DNA from: Chiridota heheva
Lineage: Eukaryota > Echinodermata > Holothuroidea > Apodida > Chiridotidae
Direction of reading: 5' to 3'
Length of the DNA stretch: 64,000 bases
Assembly (NCBI GenBank): GCA_020152595.1
Contig: JAIGNY010001695.1
Coordinates: 87,001 to 151,000 of the forward strand
Below are positions 21,263 through 32,373 of this stretch, in pieces. A program made the position numbers and the translations under genes. How positions within the stretch are numbered: position 1 is the stretch's first letter; each line of letters opens with the position of its first letter. The notes beneath the pieces were generated by a model. It saw nothing but the letters and a program-made list of their open reading frames with translations, was not told the DNA's origin and did no database searches.

Positions 21263-21516
21263 CTTTCTCCAAGTGGTCCCCCAAACAACTTCTGCACATA
21301 GTCATGCCCCTCCGCATCCGACTTAGAGTACCTCGGTAGGACTCCTCTAGCCTTCATGCAACACCTTGGTAATCGCACCCTGGACGGCATCTTGTGACTC
21401 TCATTGGCTGTGTGACTCCTGATCGCCATCATGGTTCCCGACGCCAAGTCAAACACTCCAGCAGCGGGTTTGGAGACAGTACCGATAATTCCTTTACCAA
21501 AACCTTTCACCAGTCC
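21263..21516 (-). CDS. VPS13D: VPS13D-like exon: end of ATG2_C-like part
   Basis: The acceptor is TTTCTTTTCTTAAG (AAG, a less usual -3 base) and the donor GAAAG|GTATTGG. Eighty-four codons plus AG: GLVKGFGKGIIGTVSKPAAG, FDLASGTMMAIRSHT, then RVRLPRC and a basic loop ending FGGPLGE. 'GfgKGiiGtvsKPaaGv.DlasgT' is diagnostic of VPS13. The RxRLPR box leads to the PH-like domain. AG joins A of the next exon to give Arg. Confidence 0.95.
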
Positions 21517-21619
21517 CTTAAGAAAAGAAATCCAAACAAGATGGTATAAACGGGCCCAAATGACTTGTTTGTTAATGATATCACGACCATCCTACTCCCT
21601 TCCAAAATTACCTGGTTTG

Positions 21620-22095
21620 ATTGTTTGTTTGATGAGAGCTTAACGGCACCACGACAGTGAGGGTCAAATTGTGGCTGAGAGGTTAGATCATTTTAGAGGT
21701 AAAAGGAAAGAAAACGGGGAAATTGAGAGAAACACGAGAACTAAAAGCCAGAAAGTTGGGATCAAGAAAGGAGGTGCATGGGTGAAAAAAAAAGAAAAGT
21801 AAAGAGAGAGGGGGGTGGGAAAGGAGGACTAAATATGGTTGTAGAGGAAGGCATGATTTAGGAGATAATTTTATCCGAAGGGTTTTCTTGAAGAGCTTGG
21901 CTATTGAGTTGTGGGGGGGGGGGGAGGGAAGCTCTGGGAAGGTTGTACAGGGGGCAAGCAAGGATAACGTGATGGACTGTGAGGGTGCAATGGCAATTGT
22001 TGCAGAGGGGTTAGGGGAGCCAGTAAGGAGGTGGCAGTGAGTGAGGTAGGTGTGACCTATTCTAAGACAGGTAACTGAACTAGATTTCACATAAC
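21620..22095 (-). mobile_element. I-like LINE, family 2, 3' fragment
   Basis: On the minus strand it includes TCLRIGHTYLTHCHLLTGSP followed by a frameshifted CNNCHC...HH.ILACPLYN zinc-ribbon-like end typical of I-type ORF2 proteins. It ends with CACTGTCGTGGTGCCGTTAA and CAAACAAAC-type repeats. Four other fragments of the family are at 41.4, 59.1, 62.0 and 62.75 kb. Confidence 0.7.
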
Positions 22096-22299
22096 CAGGG
22101 ACATGACAAAAGTAATTTTTGTCCGAGTGTGTATGGGTGAGGGGTATGGGGAAGACAGGGTGTCATGTTCAGTTGAATGACCAAGCAATAAATTTTGCTC
22201 AGCTTTTTAGGTGCTAAAGATTAAATTAGAAATGGCAACACCAACATCAAATTTTGATGTTTCATCATTGAACTTTTATATCAATCTTTTCAACTGGTG

Positions 22300-24075
22300 T
22301 GAGGTTGATTTAAGGGACTTGTTGGAGATTTGAGTTGGAGAAAGGTTGAGTTGGTGATGTGTTGGGTTGGGTCGGTGTGAGGTTGACTTGGAGTGAGTTG
22401 AGGTTGGGTTAGTGTTGTGATGGTAGGCTGGGTTGATGTGATGTGTGGGTTGGTGTGATGTGTTGGAGGTTGGGATGTGTGGGAGGTTGGGATGTGTGGA
22501 AGGTTGGGTTGGTAGGTGGTTGGGTTGGTGTGAGGTTGAGTTGGAGTGAGATGAGGTTGGGTTAGTGTTGTAATGGTAGGCTGGGTTGATGTGATGTGTG
22601 GGTTGGTGTGATGTTGGGTTGGTAGGTGGTTGCATTGGTGTGAGGTTGAGTTGGTTTAAAGTGTGGGAGACTAGATTGGGTTGGTGTGAGGTTAGGTTGG
22701 TGTAAGGTTGTGCTGTGACATGTGGGAAGTTGGGTTGGTGTGCCATGTGGGAAGTTGGGTTGGTGTGAGGTTGTGTTGTTGTGACGTGTGGGAAGTTGGG
22801 TTGGTGTGAGGTTGAGTTGGTGTGAGATTGAGTTGGTGTGAGGTTGAGTTGGTGTGAGATTGAGTTGGTGTGAGGTTGAGTTGGTGAGAGATTGAGTTGG
22901 TGTGAGGTTGAGTTGGTGTGAGATTGAGTTGGTGTGAGGTTGAGTTGGTGTGAGATTGAGTTGGTGTGAGGTTGAGTTGGTGTGAGATTGAGTTGGTGTG
23001 AGGTTGAGTTGGTGAGAGATTGAGTTGGTGTGAGGTTGAGTTGGTGTGAGATTGAGTTGGTGTGAGGTTGAGTTGGTGTGAGATTGAGTTGGTGTGAGGT
23101 TGAGTTGGTGAGAGATTGAGTTGGTGTGAGGTTGAGTTGGTGTGAGATTGAGTTGGTGTGAGGTTGAGTTGGTGTGAGATTGAGTTGGTGTGAGATTGAG
23201 TTGGTGTGAGGTTGAGTTGGTGAGAGATTGAGTTGGTGTGAGGTTGAGTTGGTGTGAGATTGAGTTGGTGTGAGGTTGAGTTGGTGAGAGATTGAGTTGG
23301 TGTGAGGTTGAGTTGTGTGAGATTGAGTTGGTGTGAGGTTGAGTTGGTGTGAGATTGAGTTGGTGTGAGGTTGAGTTGGTGTGAGATTGAGTTGGTGTGA
23401 GGTTGAGTTGGTGTGAGATTGAGTTGGTGTGAGGTTGAGTTGGTGTGAGATTGAGTTGGTGTGAGGTTGAGTTGGTGTGAGATTGAGTTGGTGTGAGGTT
23501 GAGTTGGTGTGAGGTTGAGTTGGTGAGAGATTGAGTTGGTGTGAGGTTGAGTTGGTGTGAGATTGAGTTGGTGTGAGGTTGAGTTGGTGAGAGATTGAGT
23601 TGGTGTGAGGTTGAGTTGGTGTGAGATTGAGTTGGTGTGAGGTTGAGTTGGTGTGAGATTGAGTTGGTGTGAGGTTGAGTTGGTGTGAGATTGAGTTGGT
23701 GTGAGGTTGAGTTGGTGAGAGATTGAGTTGGTGTGAGGTTGAGTTGTGTGAGATTGAGTTGGTGTGAGGTTGAGTTGGTGTGAGATTGAGTTGGTGTGAG
23801 GTTGAGTTGGTGTGAGATTGAGTTGGTGTGAGGTTGAGTTGGTGTGAGATTGAGTTGGTGTGAGGTTGAGTTGGTGTGAGATTGAGTTGGTGTGAGGTTG
23901 AGTTGGTGTGAGGTTGAGTTGGTGAGAGATTGAGTTGGTGTGAGGTTGAGTTGGTGTGAGATTGAGTTGGTGTGAGGTTGAGTTGGTGAGAGATTGAGTT
24001 GGTGTGAGGTTGAGTTGGTGTGAGATTGAGTTGGTGTGAGGTTGAGTTGGTGTGAGGTTGAGTTGGTGAGAGGTG
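22300..24075. repeat. 16-bp minisatellite, 1.7 kb, beside a splice donor
   Basis: Core 22795-24075: units GTTGAGTTGGTGTGAG and ATTGAGTTGGTGTGAG mostly alternate as a 32-bp dimer, with GGTGAGAG variants. An odd short unit (GAGTTGTGTGAG) recurs at 23309 and 23740, an offset of 431 bases that shows a larger duplication. Bases 22300-22790 are a degenerate version (GGTTGGGTTGGTGTGAGG). The minus strand reads (HQLNLTPTQPHTNSIS)n for up to 600 codons because the unit length allows open frames; it is not a gene. Confidence 0.95.
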
Positions 24076-24107
24076 TAGAATCAAATACCATCACACTGAT
24101 GACTTAC

Positions 24108-24314
24108 CCCCATTCCTTCTTCAGTAGCCCCTTTGTATGTCTGAGTGAGCATACTGGTCAGGCCTCCCACGACCCCAAAAGCAAATCCTTTGATGCCAGC
24201 AGTCAGGTGACCCCCGCTAGAGCCATCATGCTCCCCTCGGATATGATCCCTCATTTCCTGATGATCATTATCCATGGCAACGTCACCAAGCTTATCCGAT
24301 ATGCTGCCAGTTAC
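24108..24314 (-). CDS. VPS13D: VPS13D-like exon: ATG2_C-like helices
   Basis: The acceptor is ATTTATTTTGACAG and the donor GGG|GTAAGT; 69 codons, phase 0-0. It reads VTGSISDKLGDVAMDNDHQE and later HLTAGIKGFAFGVVGGLTS followed by 'T.TYKGATEEGMG'. The pattern 'G..GL..G..GG.TS..T....GA..EG' is the standard VPS13 amphipathic segment. The donor lies only about 35 bases from the edge of a 1.7-kb 16-bp minisatellite in the following intron. Confidence 0.95.
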
Positions 24315-24805
24315 CTGTCAAAATAAATTTACAAAACGTTAACATAATTTTTAAATAAAAATGATCAATTCCACATTTCAATTACCCGTTTTTAATCGCT
24401 GGGATAGTGTGTGTCTGAATGCTAATTTTTCTATTGGACATAAATCCAACAATGATGAAAAGTGGATTGCAAATTTATTTCATCAATTATTATAATTAAT
24501 GATTTTTTAAAGTAATACAGGTGTATCTCTTAAAAATTAGAAAACAGGATTTATTGGTAAACAGTATAACTACATCCTACAATCATGGCCAAAAGCAGTT
24601 AGGACAAATTCCCACTCTCCTCTTATCAATGTTGAATGTCGCATTTTACCCTGTTTTTTGCAAAGCGCACAACATTGAATGTGACTGAGATGGGGAAAAC
24701 GTTGTTTAAAATTTTTGAGCAGTTTTGTCCCAACACTTTGGCCAGGATTGTTTGATTGCCTGTACAAAGTATATGAGATGAATAAGGATACCAATAGGTT
24801 TGTTT
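24315..24805. other. intron sequence, nothing recognised
   Basis: AT-rich intron between the 24.1-kb exon and a LINE; no feature supported. Confidence 0.4.
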
Positions 24806-24809
24806 GGTT

Positions 24810-27800
24810 TGTTGATGTTTAATGGCACCGTGACAGTCAGAGTCAAAGGGTGTTAATAAATAATGGTGTATAAGAGTTAGAATAGTGAGGAGATGGAAGG
24901 TTTCTAAGGGAGATAAAGGGAAACAGCTGAATGTGGGAGAAAAAGTTAAGAAAAAGGGGTTGTTGTTGCGGAGGAAGTTGATAATGTTTGAGGAAGAATT
25001 GTTTTCGAATAGGTCCGAGATTGAGGAAAGTGAGGAAAGAGATCTGGAGTTCTGGTAGAGGGGACAGGTTATGAAGATATGCTTGATGGAGAGATCAGTG
25101 TTACAAGTGGAGCAGAGAGGGGTAGGAGAGCCAGATAAGAGATGGGAGTGAGTAAGAGACAAGTGACTGAGGCGAATGTGGGTGACAACGATGTCTTCCC
25201 TGCGGTTGCGACTATGCAGAGGGGTGTTGGTCCTGACTTTAGGTTTGATGGTGTAAAGTTTATTACTGGTTTGTAATTCCAGGAGTTTTGCCAGGTCTTG
25301 TTGATGTAGTTGGAGATAAAGAGACGGAGGTCTGAGTGTGGAATAGGAAAAGGAGATATGTTATTTGACAGATCTTTGTTGGCGGCTCTTTCCGCTCTCT
25401 TATTGCCAGTGATGCCGATGTGGCAGGAAATCCAGAAAAAAAAATTCTTTTCTAGGGAGGAAAGAGTGTGAAGTTTTTTGAGGATTTATAGAATGAGAGG
25501 GTTGGGCCAGAGCTTGTTGAGGATGCCAATGAGGACGGATTTAGAGTCAGAGAAGATGACAAAACGGGGGCGGAAAGAGAGTTCTATGAAGTTTCAGGCT
25601 AGGAGGATGGCCTTCGCATCAGCAGAGTAGATAGAGGTGCCGTCGGGTAAACTTGAGAAGAGGGTGAGGCCAGGACAGGCGGTGAAGAGGAAGGAGTAGT
25701 CATGGATATGTTTACTGAGTTGACAGTATTTGGTGGAAGAAGGCTGGGTTGTGGAGAGCTTTCGTGAAGGAAGAAAGACAAAGGTACTATTAAGGATGGA
25801 GGGAGGGGGGAGCGGTAAATAGTCCAGGTGGGTGTAGGTGGGATGGTGTGTCTGGCAATAAAAAATGTTGATGTTGGCTTTGGAGAAGTGGGAGTGCATC
25901 CAGATCCGAAAGGTGGGGGGATGCGTTTGTTGAGATTGAAAGGTTGGTGAAGGAGGGAGAGCGGATGGAGTGGAAGCAAGGGTTTCGTGGATCAGTGAGG
26001 ATGCAGAAAGCAAAGGAGAGGCCAGCCTTCTTGCACCAGAGGTCAAAGAGGAGTTCGTTGGCTTCGACGTGGAGACTGGTGATAGGGAAGTTGTGAGTGG
26101 CACCAAAGCAAAGTCTTAGGGCAGTGTTCTCAGTGGCCTCCAGGTGTTTCAAGTAAAATATGCGGGTGGAGGCGAAGATGAAATTGCCATAGTCCAGCCT
26201 GGATCTGAGGAGCAGCAGTATAAGGTGAGCAGGGTGAGACCCCAGTCAGTGCTTGAGAGGACCTTGAGGAGATTGAAGAATTTGTGGCATTTGGTTTTGA
26301 GGGTGTTGATGTGGGGGGGATAGGAAAATGGAGTCGAAAGTGATTCCGAAGAAGCGAGAATTGTCTTTACTGGGGATTATGGGATCTTTGAGACAGAGAT
26401 TGGGGTGGAGGAGGAAGGAGTTGTTGTTGTTCAAATGGATGAGAACAGTTTTATCTTTTGAGAAATTAAACCATTGGAGTCGCTCCAGTGAGCCAGACTG
26501 TCCAGACAGTGTTGTAGCTTATTTTGGAGAGTATGGAAGCATGGGGAGGATGAGTAGATAGAGAAATCGTCAACATAAAGGGAGCTTTTGATGTTGGGGT
26601 GAGAGTTTTGGTGATGCTGTTAATTTTGAGGATAAAGAGAGTGAGGGGAGAGGATGCTGCCTTGGGGGACACCCAGATGTCGGGTGTACCCTTGGGAGTA
26701 GGTGTTTTCAATGCGCACTATGAAGTGGCGGGAGTGGAGAAAGTTCTGTATGAAGGTGGGGAGGCCTCTAAAGCTGGAAGAGTGAAGGTCTCTGGGGACA
26801 CCATACCGCTAAGTGGTGTCGAAGGCCTTTTTGATGTCGAAGAAGATTGCCATGGTGTGATGATTCCTGACAAAGGCTTCACGGATGAAGGTGTCAAATT
26901 TGAGGATGGGGTCCAGGCAGTATCGGTTTTTCTAAAACCCTTTGAGTGGGGAAAGGATGTAGGTCCTCTTGAGGTACCAGCAGAGCTTGTAGTTAACCAT
27001 ATATTCCATGATCTTACAGAGGCAGGAGGTAAGACCAAGGGGTCAGTAGTTTTTTGGGTTGGATCTGTCTTTGTTAGTTGCAGGGATGGAGGTGATGATG
27101 GCCTCTCTCCAGGTGTTGGGGAAAGAAATTGAGGACCACAGGTAATTGTAAATCTTAAGAAATATTTCTAGGTAGTTCCTGGGGAGATTTTTAGTAGATT
27201 GTAATGAATGCCATCAGGGCCTTGAGAAAAGGACCCTGATTTTTTGAGGGCAGAGGAGAGCTTGGAGTAGGTGAATGGGAGATTGTAGTTTTCTTTATTG
27301 TTAGACTGGAAATTAAGAGGGTTCTTTTCAGCCTTAATTTTCTGGTTTCAGAAGAAGTAAGAAAGATTGTCATTTGGGGAGGTATTGGCGAAAGTGGGGC
27401 TAGGCAGTCGGTAATGTCTTTGAGGTCGGTGATTTTGGTGTTGTTATGGATGAGGTAAGAGATGTTGTTGGAGGATCTTTTTCCTTTCAAAGTTACAGAT
27501 CATATTCCAGATCTTGGAAGGGGTGGCCTGGAGATTCAGGATGAGACATAGGTTTCCCAGGAGACCTTTTTGCTGAGTTTAATGATCTTCCTGACTTTGG
27601 CTCTGTAAATGCGAAAGTTGTCAAGGTTTTGGGGTGTGGGGTGGGTTTTGAAGAGACGGAGGGCTTTGTTCTTGGGGGAGATAGCTTTTTTTGCATTTAG
27701 TGGTGAACCAGGGTTTGAAGTTCTGTGGGGTGAAGGTGGAAGTGGGGATAGTGAGATTGGCAACCTCCAAGAGTTTGGAGGTAAAGAAGTGGTTAAAGAG

Positions 27801-28180
27801 AAGGGTGTCTTAAGTGATGGAGACATTGCACAGAGTGGAGTAGAAGCCACAGTCTGCGTGCCAAAATCTCCAGTTGGTTGGGAAGGGGTGAGATAAGGGG
27901 GTTTGGGTGGAGATGAGGATGGGGAAGTGGTCACTCCAGCAAAGTGAAAGGTGAACCATCCAGTCTGAGAAGTCAACAAAGAGGGAAGGGTCACAGATGG
28001 AGAGGTCAAGGTTGGTGAAAGTGCCAGTACCTGGGTGTAAATAAGTAGGGGAGCCGTTGTTAAGGAGGCGGAGGTTGTGGTGGTTCAGGAGATTTTCGAT
28101 GTGTTTCCCTCTGACAGTAGAAGTAGAAGAACCCCAACGAGGGTTGTGAGCATTGAAATCACCTGTAATTTTCCTAATGG
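24810..28180 (-). mobile_element. I-like non-LTR retrotransposon, 5'-truncated ORF2 (copy A)
   Basis: Read on the minus strand from 28180: endonuclease end (ITGDFNAHNPRWGSS, then NLDLSICDPS and WSDHFPILIS), reverse transcriptase (KAFDT near 26850, LGVPQGSILSP near 26650, SLYVDDFSIYS near 26565), RNase H (FVIFSDSKSVLIGIL near 25550, WISCHIGITGNKRAERAAN near 25400) and a C-terminal CSTCNTDLSIKHIFITCP motif near 25100. EN-RT-RNase H order fits the I group. Many frameshifts and stops break it. The 3' end has CACGGTGCCATTAAACATCA and AACCAAAC-type repeats. ORF1 and the endonuclease start are missing. Confidence 0.9.
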
Positions 28181-28713
28181 ACCAGCAGATTGGTCTTTAC
28201 TTTCAATAATTGTTTTGTGCATTTTGAAATTAAAAAGAGTTGTCATAAAGTATGAAGTTAAATTAGTCATGCAGGAAAACTGTTTGGGGAAGAAGGGATT
28301 TTGTATTGGCAAGTAACTTAACAATTTTGGTAATCAAAAGTTTGGAAATGATGGAACATGGTTTTTGCTAAGTTGGCCACCCCAAAGCAAACACAATTGT
28401 CAAAGGTTGACCAAGTCTTTAAACCTCATTTTTCCCTAAGAAAAAAGGTTAATGAATTGACACAAACAGCTAGTGTTCTATAAATGGTACTAATCTAAGT
28501 GCAATTATGGCTGACATGGACACACAACCTACACAACAACACAAGCAATGCAGAGGGTTTTTTTTCTATCAAAAATTTGCATCATTTTTACTGAAGCAAA
28601 CAAGGTTTGCACAAGGCAGGAAAAAAACCGATGGACAGACGGACAAAAGATAACCAGCATGCTATTTCCTCATTCACCAGCTTTGTTGATGAGAGTATTA
28701 GCAGAGGTAAAAT

Positions 28714-28975
28714 CCATACTAGAGCCATGAAGGCCAATCAGGCCAGTCCTTATCCCCGGTTTCTTTGGTGTGGGCAGATGAGAGCACATGACTCCCCTTG
28801 GATAGGACATCAGTCCATCACAGGCTAATTCCCCAGCATTCTTAGTGGCTATTTTACAGCAGGGAGTGGACTGGAACAAGTACAGTGTCTTGATCAAGGC
28901 CACAATGCAGGGCTTGCAATGGATATCAAATCCGGTACTTTCGCATACGAGCATGACTCTTCCCCACTGAACCTT
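28714..28975 (-). mobile_element. tRNA-derived SINE with conserved core
   Basis: On the minus strand the head reads AAGGTTCAGTGGGGAAGAGT ... GGATTTGATATCC (A/B-box-like), followed by GCCTGTGATGGACTGATGTC and CTATCCAAGGGGAGTCATG, and the tail GGCCTTCATGGCTCTAGTAT. The 'GATGGACTG..(G/A)TCC.ATCCA.GG' phrase resembles cores shared by SINE families of many deuterostomes and fish; assignment to a named family is from memory. Fragments of the same SINE lie at 1.44 and 59.04/59.45 kb. Confidence 0.7.
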
Positions 28976-29060
28976 ATAATGAAGAGAATTTTATAAAATG
29001 ATACGAGCTCATTAGAACTGATTAATGAAATGAAAACTCTTAGAATAAATAACCCCATAC

Positions 29061-29228
29061 CTTGGCTGCTGAGTTGCTCATTCCGTGGGTAACGTTCTTC
29101 ACTAAGCCAGACACGCTTTGCTCCAAAACCAGCTCCTTCAGTCCGTCTCGTAAGTCCTGTAGCAGACCAATCGGATTACCCAAGAAATCAATGGCTCCTA
29201 GAATCTTAATGGCTTGACTCTTCAACTC
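29061..29228 (-). CDS. VPS13D: VPS13D-like exon: ATG2_C-like block (DFLGNP)
   Basis: The acceptor is TTTTTGTTCACAG and the donor AAG|GTATGG; 56 codons, phase 0-0. It contains ILGAIDFLGNPIGLL and GLVKNVTHGMSNSAAK, the most recognisable motifs of the VPS13 C terminus, from amphipathic helices that in VPS13A/C target lipid droplets and mitochondria and that resemble ATG2 C-terminal helices. Because of these motifs, this exon is the surest evidence for a VPS13 protein. Confidence 0.95.
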
Positions 29229-29324
29229 CTGTGAACAAAAACAACAATATTAAGAAAGTAAATTATTTGTGAAACTTCTCTTAGTCCATCATTATTATTA
29301 TACTTGATAACTAGAAATACTGAG

Positions 29325-29985
29325 GTTTATGAGATCTCGACAGAACTAAATTGAAGTATTTACGCCAAAACACCCATGTTCGTTTTTAGGACTTTTCTCA
29401 AACGGGGTAAAAGCACTTCCAGAGGGATCTCGACGGAACTAAATTGGAATATTTACACTAAGACACCCACGTTCCTTTTTATGACTTTTCTCAAAGGGGG
29501 TAAAAGCACTTCAAGGGGGATCTAAACAGAACTAAATTAGAGTATTTACGCTAAGACACCCACGTTCCTTTTTACAACTTTTCTCAAAGGGGTAAAAGCA
29601 CTTCAAGAGGGATCTAGACAAAACTAAATTGGAGTATTTACGCCAAGACACTCACATTCCTTTTTACGACTTTTCTCAAACGGGGTAAAAGCAGATCAAG
29701 AGGGAGTTAAACAGAACAAAATTAGAATATTTACCTTAAGACACCCACGTTCCTTTTTAGGACTTTTCTCAAAGGAGGTAAAAGCAGTTTATGAGGGATC
29801 TGGACAGATCTAAATTGGAGTATTTACGCCAAGACACCCATGTTCGTTTTACAGACTTTTCTCAAATGGGGTAAAAGCAGTTCAAGAGGGAGTTAAACGG
29901 AACTAAATTGGATTATTTACGCCAAGACACCCATGTTTGTTTTAAGGACTTTTCTCAAACAGGGTGGTAGCAATTCAAGAGGGGG
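29325..29985. repeat. 92-bp tandem repeat, about 7 copies
   Basis: Units carry 'GGGATCT.GACAGAACTAAAT', 'TATTTACGCCAAGACACCCA', 'GTTCCTTTTTA' and 'CTTTTCTCAAA.GGGGTAAAAGCA'. Starts are near 29331, 29421, 29518, 29610, 29701, 29797 and 29888, with moderate divergence. Confidence 0.88.
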
Positions 29986-31590
29986 CACTTGGGTGGTTTT
30001 CCATATACCCTTGCTATATATTTTTTCCATCAGATTTCATGATAGGGGGCACAGACCTTTGCAGGGGGCACATGCCCCACACTGGTTATAAACCTGTCTA
30101 TTTGATTCACCAGTTGTGGACCAATGGTTGGATACTCACTGTAGAACAGTGCCACTGAGATTTCTTAAAATTGTATTCAAAATTCAAAGTTTGTTTTAAA
30201 AGGTAAATTAACCTGTTTTTTTTTTTTTGGAGCAGCTGTGAGTGACCATCATTTTTTTTTTTTTAAACAAATTCAACAATATTCATAAATTGGAAAATTG
30301 GCAAAAAAAACACTTGGAACAAAGAATAAAGAGGTGTGAAATTTGCTTTCCTTTACAACTGATTACTCCTACACTGCTGTTTTATTCTTCTACTCTTTCT
30401 CCTGCAAGCACTTCCATTTTAACACCTCACACTTGACCTTCTCTTAGAAAGTACCATTATTGATGGGTTCAAACTTGTTTGAAGAACTTGTCAGAACCAA
30501 CCGGAAGTTGAAAAACATTTCAAAACTTTAACTCCTTCTTTCTTTGATCGTGTTTCGCAATCAATTTTTATCTTTTTGAAGAGTTTTCTGCAGTTCTTGA
30601 TGTATTTCCTTTTTTTTCATTTTATTAAAAAATAAGAAACCCATGTAAAGTGTGAGATAAAGGAAAATATTCGGATTGTGAATTTTTTTTCATTTTTTCC
30701 CGGGATAACAATGCTAAACCTCTAGCAAGCGGAAGGATATGAAAAATGCTGTGACATAATGCATAAACTAGACTGATATTTCTAACAAATCATATACTTT
30801 GTAATAGAATGTTAAATTTTATTTTATCTTGAATTGTAAGAGTTTGATGATATATTTTTATATTAGAATAATAACAATTATGACCTGCAAGGTATGACAT
30901 CAAAAATACCAGTAAGTCCTTAAAATGGACTAAAACTGAGAAATAAATTAACATCGTTGTGTATATGATATTTTTTACACAAATTCGCAGCGAGATGAGC
31001 AAACTTTTTTTATAGAAGTTCTTATCGAGAAACGTTTTGCATTAAAAAATTGCCAAAATGATCCTTCCTTCAAAACCGCACAAACTTAGAAGATCTGAGT
31101 AAGTTTTTTGATGTGTTATGGTGGATTTTTCAGGAAAAATCTCTCTGTGGCGAAATGATAGGACAATTTCCATGATGTGATTCATACATACACAGGTAAA
31201 TGTAAATACACTGTGAACCACTGTGAATCCAATACAAGTGTGTGTGATAATGGATGGACCATTATGATGAGTGTATGATGAGACAATCTGAGGTGCACTG
31301 TACCTGGAAGCCTGGCAGTCACAAACGTGAAGTGGGAATTAAGCTATTAGCCAGAGAGGTGTCTGGCATTCCCAACCAATTACTGATTGTCTTGTCATAA
31401 TTTGAGACAATGTTTTGACCAAATATTTAAAATCATATTGCTAAATAATTGTTATGATCTTCATGTTAACACAAAAATGGCCTATAAAATCAAATGTCAA
31501 TTACAACTAGAATGGTAAATACCGTCATGGTTCGCATGCCCATGCAAATTGACACCCATATTATATGACCCGGCCAATTATGAAAATGGC
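29986..31590. other. intron sequence, nothing recognised
   Basis: AT-rich; poly(T) and poly(A) runs near 30218 and 30248. No coding, RNA or repeat signal is supported. Confidence 0.4.
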
Positions 31591-31594
31591 ATCT

Positions 31595-32345
31595 CACACT
31601 AAGTTCCACATGGCATCCCATGTACCACATGGCATCTCACCCCATGTCCCACATGGCATCCCACCCCATGTCCCACATGGCATCCCACCCCATGTCCCAA
31701 ATGACATCCCACCTCATGTCCCACATGACATCCCAGGCCTTGTCCAACATGGCATTGCACCATATCTCCCACATGGCATTCCACCATACAGTGTCTCACA
31801 TGACATTCCACCATATGTCCCACATGGCATTCCACCACATGTCCTGCATGGCACCCCATGCTATGAACCACATGGATCCCATCCTACATGTATGTCCCAC
31901 ATTAATCCAACCATATGTACCACATGACATCCCTCCCTATGTCCCACATGGCATCCGTCCCTGTGTCCCGCATCAGTGGCTTCCCACCCGATGTTTCACA
32001 TAGCATCCCACCATATGTTCCACATGGTATCCCTCCCAATGACATCCTACTTTATGTCCCACATGGCATCACATCCCATGTCCCCATGGCCTCCTACCCT
32101 ATGTCCCACATAGCCTCCTACCCTATGTCACACATGGCATCCTACCTTATGTCACACATGGCATCCTACCTTATGTCACACACGGCATTCCAACCTATGT
32201 CACACTCTGCGTTACTCGTGGCATCCCACCATGTCCCACATGGCATTCTACCCTGTTCCAAATGGCATCCCACCCCATGTCCCACATGGCATTCCACCCC
32301 ATGTCCAACATGGCATCCACCCCATGTCCCACATGACATCCCATA
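31595..32345. repeat. 24-bp minisatellite CATGTCCCACATGGCATCCCACC(C), left block
   Basis: About 30 variable copies of a unit containing TCCCACATGGCATCCCACC. The block ends in CCCATAGGCTCCATAAGAAG, exactly as the right block at 33697-33945 does. Frames such as (VPHGIPPHVPHG)n stay open but are not genes. Confidence 0.92.
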
Positions 32346-32373
32346 GGCTCCATAAGAAGTTTCATCCTAGCTA

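Noticed and set aside
22276-24094. 600- and 510-codon minus-strand frames reading HQLNLTPTQPHTNSIS repeats
   Set aside because: They are produced by the 16-bp minisatellite (48 bases = 16 codons). They lie in an intron, with no conserved domain and two overlapping frames encoding the same repeat.
25594-28009. Several minus-strand frames of 90-170 codons rich in Ser and Pro
   Set aside because: They are pieces or out-of-frame shadows of the broken I-like LINE ORF2, not host genes.
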